Below, piece after piece: positions 8,108-14,004 of a stretch of 14,004 nt of DNA; the first letter of the stretch is position 1, and each line of letters begins with the position of its first letter. The notes beneath the pieces are model-generated. The model did no database searches. It had not been told where the DNA came from and saw only the letters and a program-made list of their open reading frames with translations. This DNA is from Alistipes sp. (lineage in GTDB: Bacteria; Bacteroidota; Bacteroidia; Bacteroidales; Rikenellaceae): positions 1 through 14,004 of the forward strand of contig JAFVXS010000204.1 of assembly GCA_017501025.1 (NCBI GenBank), in the 5' to 3' direction. A program made the translations under genes and the position numbers.

Positions 8108-8129
8108 ACCAAAATTTTTTATATCTTTG
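8100..8129 (+). promoter_or_regulatory. Promoter of the Nudix-porX unit
   Basis: TATCTTTG (8122-8129) matches TAnnTTTG exactly. A weak -33 candidate, TTTC (8100-8103), lies 18 bases upstream and overlaps the first codons of the divergent peptidase gene. The start codon is 20 bases after the -7 element, giving a leader of roughly 15 bases. Confidence 0.6.
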
Positions 8130-8149
8130 TCATAAATTACGTACAAACA

Positions 8150-8743
8150 ATGCAGGTAACTATATATTTTGTCGATAAGGCTTTGGTCTTGACCGATGAG
8201 CCTGTCGCGGTAACGGACTACTATCGACTTGCGTCGTCGGAACTTTCCATTGCGAAAGTACTCAAAATTTTTGAAACCACAAACACAATCGTTGTTTTGG
8301 ACAGAACAATCGAGGCGGTTTACGAGCGTTTTATGTCGGAATTCAAATATATCGAGGCTGCGGGCGGTATTGTCGATAACGAACGTGGCGAGTCGTTGAT
8401 GATATTCTGCTACAATCGTTGGGGCTTGCCGAAGGGTCACGTCGATAGCGGAGAGAGCGATGAGGAGTGTGCTGTTCGCGAAATTGCCGAGGAGACAGGT
8501 GTCACGGGTGCAAAAATAGTCCGATTTTTGTGCAATACTTACCACGCTTACGGCGTTTATGGAGTGTGGGAGTTGAAACGTACTGCGTGGTTTGCTCTCG
8601 TGGCAGAGGGTATGCAGCCAAAACCGCAGGTCGAGGAGGATATCGTCGAGGCTCGATGGTGTACTCCGGCGGAGGTTGAGCAGAATCTCACAAAAAGCTA
8701 TGCTACAATTCGTCAAGTATTCGAAATAAAAGGAAGAGGATAG
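8150..8743 (+). CDS. Nudix hydrolase
   Basis: The product is 197 residues. It carries a complete Nudix box at residues 96-118: G96 and E102, then R110-E-I-A-E-E-T-G-V118, matching G-x5-E-x7-REUxEExGU, with E111, E114 and E115 as the metal-binding glutamates. Enzymes of this superfamily hydrolyse nucleoside diphosphates linked to another group. The substrate is not predictable here. The first 65 or so residues are an extra N-terminal region (MQVTIYFVDKAL) of a type seen in Bacteroidota Nudix proteins of similar length. There is no signal peptide, so it should be cytoplasmic. ATG 8150 sits just behind a consensus -7 element and has no obvious Shine-Dalgarno. The stop is four bases before the porX start, so the two genes are almost certainly co-transcribed. 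Confidence 0.92.
   Translation: MQVTIYFVDKALVLTDEPVAVTDYYRLASSELSIAKVLKIFETTNTIVVLDRTIEAVYERFMSEFKYIEAAGGIVDNERGESLMIFCYNRWGLPKGHVDSGESDEECAVREIAEETGVTGAKIVRFLCNTYHAYGVYGVWELKRTAWFALVAEGMQPKPQVEEDIVEARWCTPAEVEQNLTKSYATIRQVFEIKGRG
8731..8740 (+). promoter_or_regulatory. Purine-rich ribosome binding site for porX
   Basis: AGGAAGAGGA ends 7 bases before ATG 8748 and lies in the last codons of the Nudix gene. It supports the chosen porX start and suggests translation linked to the end of the upstream gene. Confidence 0.6.
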
Positions 8744-8747
8744 ATTT

Positions 8748-10298
8748 ATGGTTAAGATTCTTTGGATTGATGATGAGATTGAACTCTTGAAACCGCATAT
8801 TCTGACATTGCAGTCGAAAGGTTATGAGGTCGATACGTGCAACAATGGCTACGATGCTGTTGAGATGGCGGCCGAGCGTGCCTACGATGTGATAATTCTC
8901 GATGAGATGATGCCAGGAATGACCGGTTTGGAGACACTGCCTCTCATTAAGGATATCTGTCCGACAACACCTGTTATTATGGTAACGAAGAGTGAGGAGG
9001 AGGATATTATGGATAAGGCTATCGGCTCGAAAATTGCCGACTATATCATCAAACCCGTAAATCCCAACCAGATAGTGTTGCTTATTAAGAAACACGTTCA
9101 TTCTCAACAACTTGTTACCGAGCAAACCACTGCCGATTATCGTGCCGAGTTCGGGCGAATATCGCAGATGGTCCAAACCGCTTCGACCTTCCGCCAATGG
9201 AGTACGATTTATCGCAAGCTCGTTTCGTGGGATATCGAACTATCGTCGTCGAGTGATACGAGTATTCGTGAAATTCTCCAATATCAGAAAAATGAGGTCA
9301 ATCAGGAGTTCTGTCGCTTTGTATGTCGCAACTATGCCGATTGGATAAACCGTCGCGACGACGATACTCCCGTGATGTCGCATACGTTGATGCGAAATCG
9401 TATCTTGCCGATTGTCGATACCTCGCCAAAGACCACACTGTTGCTGATAGATAACTTCCGCTACGACCAATGGCGAACTATCAGCGGAATGTTGCGAGGT
9501 CACTTCGAGGTCGAAACCGACGATACGTACTGTTCGATTTTGCCTACTGCCACGCAGTATGCCCGAAATGCTGTTTTTGCGGGACTTATGCCGTTGGCGA
9601 TAGACAAATTGATGCCTCAAAAGTGGCTTAACGATAACGAAGAGGGTGGCAAAAATCAGTACGAAGAGGAGTTCCTGCGTCGCCAACTTGCACAAGCCGG
9701 CAAAAACTATAAGGTGACTTTCGATAAGCTGGTTCGTCCCGAATCGGGCCGAAAACTTATCGAGAATATGCGTCGCATATACGATGCCGACTTTTCGGTT
9801 ATTGTCTATAACTTCCTCGATATCTTGTCGCACGCCCGTACCGAGACCGAAATTATCCGCCAACTTACCGAGGATGATGCTTCGTTCCGTTCGCTGACTC
9901 GTTCGTGGTTCGAACACTCGGAGCTGTTTACGATGCTGAAATTGTTGGCAGAACACGGTCATACCGTGATAATTACCTCCGACCACGGCACCGTGCGTGT
10001 CGATAATCCTATTCGTGTTCAGGGCGACCGCGAAACCTCTGCCAATTTGCGTTATAAGACGGGTAGGAATTTGGCATATAACTCTCGTGACGTATTCGAG
10101 ATTACCCGCCCCGAAGAGGTGCAACTGCCGGCATCGAATCTCACGTCGAGCTATATCTTCGCATATAATCACGACTTCTTGGTATATAACAACGATGCCA
10201 ATCGACACATCCGCTACTATCGCGATACGTTCCAACACGGCGGAATTTCGATGGAGGAGATGATTGTGCCGTATATAGTGCTGCAACCGAAAAGATAG
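8748..10298 (+). CDS. porX: PorX, response regulator with PglZ-type phosphatase domain
   Basis: The product is 516 residues, close to known PorX proteins. Residues 1-120 are a receiver: acidic pair D8/D9, phospho-acceptor D52 in VIILDEMMPG, T80 and K102 (YIIKP). Residues about 121-210 are a helical linker. Residues about 225-510 are a PglZ/alkaline-phosphatase-like domain with likely metal ligands D235 (LLLIDN), a candidate nucleophile Thr267 or Thr269 (ILPTATQYAR), D358/H362 (NFLDILSH), D412/H413 (TSDHG) and H497 (QHGG). In Porphyromonas PorX acts with the kinase PorY to control type IX secretion genes, and its C-terminal domain has been described as a phosphodiesterase on oligonucleotides. 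There is no DNA-binding domain, so control must be indirect. All key residues appear intact. No porY or secretion gene is in this window, so a role in type IX secretion here is uncertain. Confidence 0.95.
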   Translation: MVKILWIDDEIELLKPHILTLQSKGYEVDTCNNGYDAVEMAAERAYDVIILDEMMPGMTGLETLPLIKDICPTTPVIMVTKSEEEDIMDKAIGSKIADYIIKPVNPNQIVLLIKKHVHSQQLVTEQTTADYRAEFGRISQMVQTASTFRQWSTIYRKLVSWDIELSSSSDTSIREILQYQKNEVNQEFCRFVCRNYADWINRRDDDTPVMSHTLMRNRILPIVDTSPKTTLLLIDNFRYDQWRTISGMLRGHFEVETDDTYCSILPTATQYARNAVFAGLMPLAIDKLMPQKWLNDNEEGGKNQYEEEFLRRQLAQAGKNYKVTFDKLVRPESGRKLIENMRRIYDADFSVIVYNFLDILSHARTETEIIRQLTEDDASFRSLTRSWFEHSELFTMLKLLAEHGHTVIITSDHGTVRVDNPIRVQGDRETSANLRYKTGRNLAYNSRDVFEITRPEEVQLPASNLTSSYIFAYNHDFLVYNNDANRHIRYYRDTFQHGGISMEEMIVPYIVLQPKR

Positions 10299-10344
10299 CG
10301 TATTGTTACGACGTAAACTCTATGACAATGCTGCTTTTGTGGTG

Positions 10345-10368
10345 GTAGCCCGATAAAATTATCGCTAC
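10345..10368 (+). other. A/T-rich hairpin after porX
   Basis: CGATAA (10351-10356) pairs with TTATCG (10359-10364), flanked by GTAG (10345-10348) and CTAC (10365-10368) with a two-base bulge. It lies 47 bases after the porX stop and just before the -33 element of the tsaE promoter. It lacks a proper T run, so it is only a weak terminator candidate. Confidence 0.3.
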
Positions 10369-10372
10369 ATAT

Positions 10373-10403
10373 TTTGCCGATTATCAAATGCTTCCTATCT
10401 TTG
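10373..10403 (+). promoter_or_regulatory. Promoter of tsaE
   Basis: TTTG (10373-10376) and TATCTTTG (10396-10403) are 19 bases apart, an excellent match to the Bacteroidota promoter. The start codon of tsaE lies 28 bases after the -7 element. A TGCAAA/TTTGCA inverted repeat follows at 10407-10420, where transcription should begin. Confidence 0.75.
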
Positions 10404-10431
10404 CATTGCAAATGTTTGCATCTTGTATTTT

Positions 10432-10848
10432 ATGAAGGATATTACGATAGATTCGCTCGATGAATTGACCACCGTTGCCCGCCAGATTATAGATTCGTTG
10501 GATGGGCGTAATGTCGTGGCGTTTTGTGGTGCAATGGGTGCAGGTAAAACGACTCTTATCAGTGCGATAATGGAGGAGCTGGGCTCTGCCGATACGGTAA
10601 CAAGCCCTACGTTTGCTCTTGTAAATCAATACTATACATCGGAGCGAAAGGCTGTATATCACTTCGACTTCTATCGTATCAACAACATCTCCGAAGCCTT
10701 CGATATGGGTTATGAGGAGTATTTCTATTCGGGGGATTTATGCCTTATAGAGTGGCCCGAGCGAGTTGAGGCACTCTTGCCCGACGATGTGATGGTGGTA
10801 CGGATAGAGATTTTGTCGCCAACCGAACGACGATTTCTTATCGAGTAG
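10432..10848 (+). CDS. tsaE: TsaE, ATPase for tRNA t6A synthesis
   Basis: The product is 138 residues, normal for the family. A Walker A motif lies at residues 33-41 (GAMGAGKTT), followed by the TsaE hallmarks TSPTF (57-61), HFDFYR (77-82) and IEWPE (106-110). TsaE is the ATPase that works with TsaB and TsaD in the cytoplasm to make threonylcarbamoyl-adenosine at position 37 of ANN-decoding tRNAs. The ATG at 10432 was preferred over an in-frame TTG at 10423, because the protein aligns from MKDITIDSLDEL and nothing supports the extra three residues. The leader has no clear Shine-Dalgarno. The gene has its own promoter although it follows porX in the same direction. It ends 14 bases from the convergent HAD gene. 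Confidence 0.95.
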   Translation: MKDITIDSLDELTTVARQIIDSLDGRNVVAFCGAMGAGKTTLISAIMEELGSADTVTSPTFALVNQYYTSERKAVYHFDFYRINNISEAFDMGYEEYFYSGDLCLIEWPERVEALLPDDVMVVRIEILSPTERRFLIE

Positions 10849-10865
10849 TCAGTTGCGAACTGCTA
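10846..10865. terminator. Small hairpin spanning the two convergent stop codons
   Basis: TAG-T-CAGTT (10846-10854) can pair with AACTG-CTA (10858-10865) around a GCG loop, with one bulged T. The two outer arms are the stop codons of tsaE and of the convergent HAD gene. There is no T run, so termination would be weak; the structure itself is visible. Confidence 0.3.
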
Positions 10866-11426
10866 GAAGGGTAGTTCTACCTTGATGTATGCAGCACCGC
10901 TATCTTTGGCGGCTTGCAAACCTATCTCCGAATCTTCGAAAATAAGTGTTTCGCGTGGTGTTACGCCAACCTCTGCCATAGCCTTCAAAAAGCAGTCGGG
11001 TGCAGGTTTTGTATTCGTTACTGCATCGGCTGTCAGTATGCCGTCAATCTCGTTGTCGATGCCGAGATAGTGCATTGCGTTGGCGATGTTTTCGGGATGT
11101 CCGGTGGATACAATCCACGCCTTACCTCCCTGTCTGCGGAAATCCTGAACAAACTCCCAGAGCGGACGATTGAGTTGCACCAAATCGAAATGCGTTGGAT
11201 AAATCTCCACTTTTCGACGTCGGATTGCATCTATTTTGGCTTTGTCGGTAATGCCCAAATCGCGTAGAAATTCCGGACAACGCATTCCGAAATATTTACG
11301 ACGATACTCCTCCATTGTGATTGTGATGCCTACCTCTGCGAGAGCCTCGATATATGAGGTTGCATTGGCACGTCCCGTATTGGCAACCGTGCCGTCAAAA
11401 TCGAGCAGTATAAGTTTGATATTCAT
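10863..11426 (-). CDS. HAD-superfamily phosphatase
   Basis: The product is 187 residues. All four HAD motifs are present: motif I LLDFDGTV with nucleophile D9 and acid/base D11, motif II VST (S107/T108), motif III Lys140 (NTKPAPD) and motif IV E164/D165 (IFEDSEIGLQAA). The helical cap inserted after motif I (about 15-85) and the FEDSxxGxxAA ending resemble the beta-phosphoglucomutase/phosphoglycolate phosphatase-like subfamily. The likely reaction is phosphate removal from a small cytoplasmic metabolite; substrate unknown. ATG 11426 directly precedes MNIKLILLDFDGTV; the 12 extra upstream residues in the open frame overlap the previous gene and are rejected. It lies 4 bases after the stop of the second M23 peptidase, so it is the third gene of that operon. 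Confidence 0.92.
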   Translation of the reverse strand: MNIKLILLDFDGTVANTGRANATSYIEALAEVGITITMEEYRRKYFGMRCPEFLRDLGITDKAKIDAIRRRKVEIYPTHFDLVQLNRPLWEFVQDFRRQGGKAWIVSTGHPENIANAMHYLGIDNEIDGILTADAVTNTKPAPDCFLKAMAEVGVTPRETLIFEDSEIGLQAAKDSGAAYIKVELPF

Positions 11427-11430
11427 AGCG

Positions 11431-12399
11431 TTAGTCGAATGATTGCATTCCCGATTGGGCAATTCTCACAACTTTGTGATACTCGTCGGGCGTAAGTTCC
11501 ATAAAGAGGTAGTGAATAGGGTCCACTCGCATACCCTCATAACGCACTTCATAGTGGAGGTGTGGCGAGAGCGAGAGTCCGGAGTTTCCAGATAAGGCGA
11601 TAATGTCGCCACGCTTAACACGCTGATGACGACGAACTTTCGCCTTTTGGAGGTGACTGTACGAGGTGGTATAGCCGTTTTGGTGGTCGATTACCACCGT
11701 AATACCCGATGTTGAGGTCTTACCCAAAACATCTTTGACAACACCATCGGCTGTGGCAAATATGCGTTCGCCCTCCGAAAGAGTGTAATCGATACCCTGA
11801 TGCGATTGCAGTGTGCGATAGAACGGATGCATCAACATTCCGTAGCCGGCAGTGAGTAGCGACAACTGATGGTTGATTACGGGTTGTATAGATGGTATGT
11901 TATTTCGCTTTGAACCCAGCTCTTCGAGTCGTTGTTGCAGTGTGTCGTACGACTGCTCGAACTGCTCGAATCTCTGCTCCAAATTTGCAACGGCTGTCGA
12001 GAGTTCCCGCTTCATCTGATTATTCGATTTTTCGAGCAACTCTTCGTGCAGAGCTACACGTTCGAGTTCATAGTCGGAGTTGAAGTTGTAGGGATTCGAC
12101 TCGAAGAGGATGTTGAAGATGTTTTTATCGCGTTCTATGGCATTCTCGACTACATTTTTCAATGTGTCGTAACGAGCAAGCAATACCTCGTATTCGGCTG
12201 CCATCTTATCGGTAGAGTGGCGTAACTGATACTCGGCAGGCGTGTCGAAGAGCAGAGCAAAGATGATGAAATAGATGAGTGCGGCACCGCCCCACGTCAG
12301 CACCTTTGTAATGAAACGCGAAACGTTGTGCCGTCCGAATTTTCGAACCGGAATATTACGCTGCGACGCACCTGTTTTATTTATCTCTTTCTTGCTCAT
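11431..12399 (-). CDS. Membrane-anchored M23 metallopeptidase, second of a pair
   Basis: The product is 322 residues. A basic cytoplasmic N-terminus (1-32) precedes one transmembrane segment (about 34-51), followed by a coiled-coil region (about 60-165) and an M23 LytM domain (about 185-305). The zinc ligands and active-site residues are all present: H200 and D204 (HQGIDY), H249 (SYSH), H280 and H282 (HLHYEV). Enzymes of this type cut peptide crosslinks in peptidoglycan and would act in the periplasm while held in the inner membrane. The tail VDPIHYLF is typical. The start is ATG 12399; an in-frame TTG at 12417 overlaps the previous gene and is rejected. It lies 10 bases after the first M23 gene and 4 bases before the HAD gene. 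No Shine-Dalgarno is evident. The two paralogues share layout but differ in the linker. Confidence 0.93.
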   Translation of the reverse strand: MSKKEINKTGASQRNIPVRKFGRHNVSRFITKVLTWGGAALIYFIIFALLFDTPAEYQLRHSTDKMAAEYEVLLARYDTLKNVVENAIERDKNIFNILFESNPYNFNSDYELERVALHEELLEKSNNQMKRELSTAVANLEQRFEQFEQSYDTLQQRLEELGSKRNNIPSIQPVINHQLSLLTAGYGMLMHPFYRTLQSHQGIDYTLSEGERIFATADGVVKDVLGKTSTSGITVVIDHQNGYTTSYSHLQKAKVRRHQRVKRGDIIALSGNSGLSLSPHLHYEVRYEGMRVDPIHYLFMELTPDEYHKVVRIAQSGMQSFD

Positions 12400-12409
12400 T
12401 GCCAATACG

Positions 12410-13384
12410 TTATTCAATTTCGAGGTCGGTATTGTGACGCATATTTTCGATAAGCGTCTGATACTCCTCCGAAGTCATATTTCGGTTGAAATAATTTACC
12501 GGATTTACGTGGCGACCCATATATATAACCTCGTAGTGGAGGTGTGGTCCTGTTGAGCCTCCTGTCGAGCCTACCTCTCCGATGATTTGACCACGTACAA
12601 CACGGTCACCCTCTTTTACCAAAATCTTGTTGAGGTGGGCATATCGTGTCTGGTATCCAAATTCGTGATTTAGCAGCACTTGGCGACCATAACCTCGGCG
12701 ACGACGTCCCTCATCGGTCTTTTGCACTATCGCATCGCCTGTGGCATATACCGGCACACCGCGTTTGCACGATAAATCGACACCTTTGTGCATCTTTCGG
12801 GTCTTGTAGATTGGGTGCTTTGCACGTACGCCAAACGAGTAAAACCACTCCAATTGTGTACGGTCGATAGGCCAAATTGCTGGAATGGCAAACGACATTC
12901 GCTCTTTGTTTTTGGCAAGAATTTGCAACTCGTCGAGCGATAGGGTTGTAGCGTATGTGTGTCGCGAGAGCCTATCCATATCGTACCACGTTTGACGCAT
13001 CAGCGAAGTATATTCGTCGCCCATCAAAGCACTATATTTATTGTCGGGATATGGCGTATAGATGCCCTCGATATGGAGTGAATCTGCCGAGAATAGCGAG
13101 CGATAAATGTAGATATCGCGGTGATGAATTTCGTCAATTTTACTCTGCAATGTGCGGATTCGGTCTTGCAGAATGTTGTACTTCAAAACCATCTCCCGAT
13201 TGTTGCTCTCTATGAAATAGAGCTTCGGAGTATATAGAAGTTGCGAAATTATCAGATTAAGCAGCGAAATAAGTATGAAACCGAGCAGCAGCGAACGCAA
13301 CAATCCGTACCGTGCAAATCGCCGTGGGAGGCTGTTTGCAGGTGCTATCGCCACATCATTGTTCAACTCTTGACTCTGTTTCAT
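12410..13384 (-). CDS. Membrane-anchored M23 metallopeptidase, first of a pair
   Basis: The product is 324 residues. A transmembrane segment (about 29-50: LLRSLLLGFILISLLNLIIS) is followed by a helical, probably coiled-coil stretch (about 60-90), a linker to about 170, and an M23 domain (about 180-300). H199 and D203 (HKGVDL), H250 (YAHL), H281 and H283 (HLHYEV) are intact, so it should be an active zinc endopeptidase on peptidoglycan. An RRRR run (227-230) sits in the loop before GYGRQV. It is the first gene of the M23-M23-HAD operon, with a promoter at about 13408-13439, divergent from alaS. Its position next to alaS suggests vertical inheritance rather than recent transfer, but that is inference. 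Confidence 0.93.
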   Translation of the reverse strand: MKQSQELNNDVAIAPANSLPRRFARYGLLRSLLLGFILISLLNLIISQLLYTPKLYFIESNNREMVLKYNILQDRIRTLQSKIDEIHHRDIYIYRSLFSADSLHIEGIYTPYPDNKYSALMGDEYTSLMRQTWYDMDRLSRHTYATTLSLDELQILAKNKERMSFAIPAIWPIDRTQLEWFYSFGVRAKHPIYKTRKMHKGVDLSCKRGVPVYATGDAIVQKTDEGRRRRGYGRQVLLNHEFGYQTRYAHLNKILVKEGDRVVRGQIIGEVGSTGGSTGPHLHYEVIYMGRHVNPVNYFNRNMTSEEYQTLIENMRHNTDLEIE

Positions 13385-13407
13385 AAAAAAACTTAATTAT
13401 ATAGGTG

Positions 13408-13439
13408 CAAAATTAGTGTAAATTTTATACTTTTGCAAC
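13408..13439 (-). promoter_or_regulatory. Promoter of the M23-M23-HAD operon
   Basis: On the minus strand the -7 element TAATTTTG (13415-13408) matches TAnnTTTG. GTTG (13439-13436) lies 20 bases upstream and differs from the -33 TTTG by one base. The start codon is 23 bases after the -7 element. Confidence 0.65.
13428..13435 (+). promoter_or_regulatory. -7 element of the alaS promoter
   Basis: TACTTTTG matches TAnnTTTG; no good -33 TTTG is seen at the expected distance. It lies directly beside the -33 element of the divergent M23 promoter. The leader to ATG 13481 would be about 40 bases, without an evident Shine-Dalgarno or leader peptide. Confidence 0.5.
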
Positions 13440-13480
13440 CGAATTCATAACCTTTGAAAATATTAATAACAGATATAGTA

Positions 13481-14004
13481 ATGGAATCGAACAAAATCAG
13501 ACAGGCTTTTCTCGACTTTTTCGCATCGAAACAGCACCAGATAGTACAGTCGGCACCAATGGTTGTAAAGAATGACCCGACGTTGATGTTTACCAATGCG
13601 GGAATGAATCAGTTTAAGGATATTTTCCTCGGCAATGCACCTCGTAAGTGGCCGCGTGTAGCCGATACGCAGAAGTGTCTGCGTGTGTCGGGTAAGCACA
13701 ACGACCTCGAAGAGGTTGGTCACGATACCTACCACCACACAATGTTTGAGATGTTGGGTAACTGGTCATTTGGCGACTACTTCAAACGCGAGGCAATCGC
13801 TTGGGCGTGGGAGTTGCTGACAGAGGTATATCACTTGCCAAAGGAGCGTATGTATGCAACCGTATTCGAGGGCTCCGAGGAGGATGGTATATCGTTTGAC
13901 GACGAAGCATACAACTATTGGAAACAGTATCTGCCGGAGGATCATATCATTCGCGGCAACAAGCACGATAACTTCTGGGAGATGGGCGAGACAGGTCCTT
14001 GTGG
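13481..14004 (+). CDS. alaS: Alanine-tRNA ligase (partial, 3' end outside window)
   Basis: The first 174 codons of alaS are present and the frame runs off the right edge. The N-terminus (IRQAFLDFFASKQHQIVQSAP) is the standard start of this class II synthetase. The catalytic core is recognisable from FTNAGMNQFKDIFLG (motif 1 region), the RVADTQKCLRVSGKHNDLEEVG segment that contains the motif 2 arginine, HHTMFEMLGNWSFGDYFK, and the NFWEMGETGPC stretch near the adenylate pocket. The enzyme charges tRNA-Ala in the cytoplasm; editing and C-terminal domains lie outside the window. The start is ATG 13481, divergent from the M23 operon, behind a -7 element. Nothing looks broken. Confidence 0.97.
   Translation, partial: MESNKIRQAFLDFFASKQHQIVQSAPMVVKNDPTLMFTNAGMNQFKDIFLGNAPRKWPRVADTQKCLRVSGKHNDLEEVGHDTYHHTMFEMLGNWSFGDYFKREAIAWAWELLTEVYHLPKERMYATVFEGSEEDGISFDDEAYNYWKQYLPEDHIIRGNKHDNFWEMGETGPC

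Noticed and set aside
8108..8716. N-terminal extension of the S9 peptidase by 203 residues
   Set aside because: It is fully antisense to the Nudix gene and would bury the lipoprotein signal that begins at ATG 8107.
9240..10286. A 348-codon minus-strand open frame inside porX
   Set aside because: It is the antisense shadow of a well-conserved gene and has no recognisable protein features. The same applies to the long plus-strand frames at 3319-4071 and 6917-7708.
10345..10368. Strong intrinsic terminator for porX
   Set aside because: The hairpin is A/T-rich, has a two-base bulge and a tiny loop, and lacks a T run; I kept it only as a low-confidence structure.
10423..10431. Alternative TTG start for tsaE (and a TTG at 12417 for the second M23 gene)
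   Set aside because: The in-frame ATG codons at 10432 and 12399 give the usual N-termini, and the extra residues have no supporting Shine-Dalgarno or homology-like sequence.
1..14004. CRISPR arrays, tRNA or rRNA genes, insertion sequences, attachment sites
   Set aside because: No regularly spaced direct repeats, no transposase or integrase motifs and no tRNA-like cloverleaf were seen on reading either strand.

Overview
The window looks like chromosome of a Bacteroidota bacterium, probably order Bacteroidales and possibly an Alistipes-like gut lineage. The evidence is the Bacteroidota-type promoters (TTTG about 19 to 20 bases upstream of TAnnTTTG), mostly weak or absent Shine-Dalgarno sites, a PorX-type response regulator, and lipoproteins of the DUF4493 and fimbrillin-like families. 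The order is inferred and the genus is a guess. I see no rRNA, tRNA, insertion sequence, integrase or CRISPR array.

Left part (1-5831, minus strand): four tightly spaced genes (gaps of 23, 22 and 18 bases) read leftward from one promoter at about 5847-5877. All four encode predicted lipoproteins. In order of transcription they are a fimbrillin-like protein with a separate C-terminal ligand-binding-like domain, a short DUF4493 protein, a longer DUF4493 protein with two Ig-like repeats, and a DUF4493 protein that carries one more copy of that repeat and the start of a C-terminal PCMD-like domain cut off by the window edge. This looks like a surface-exposed, multi-subunit adhesion or glycan-binding locus. 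Its exact function is unknown and it is the most novel part of the window.

Middle (5910-10298): a clear intrinsic terminator separates the lipoprotein operon from a lipoprotein-type S9 peptidase resembling dipeptidyl-peptidase 5. Divergent from the peptidase is a two-gene unit: a Nudix hydrolase followed four bases later by porX, a receiver plus PglZ/alkaline-phosphatase-like response regulator known from type IX secretion control.

Right part (10299-14004): tsaE (tRNA t6A synthesis ATPase) has its own strong promoter and converges on a HAD phosphatase gene. The HAD gene is the last of a leftward three-gene operon that begins with two paralogous membrane-anchored M23 peptidases. That operon is divergent from alaS, which runs off the right edge, and the two promoters overlap. 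The right half is mostly housekeeping or cell-envelope biology; the left part is accessory surface biology.
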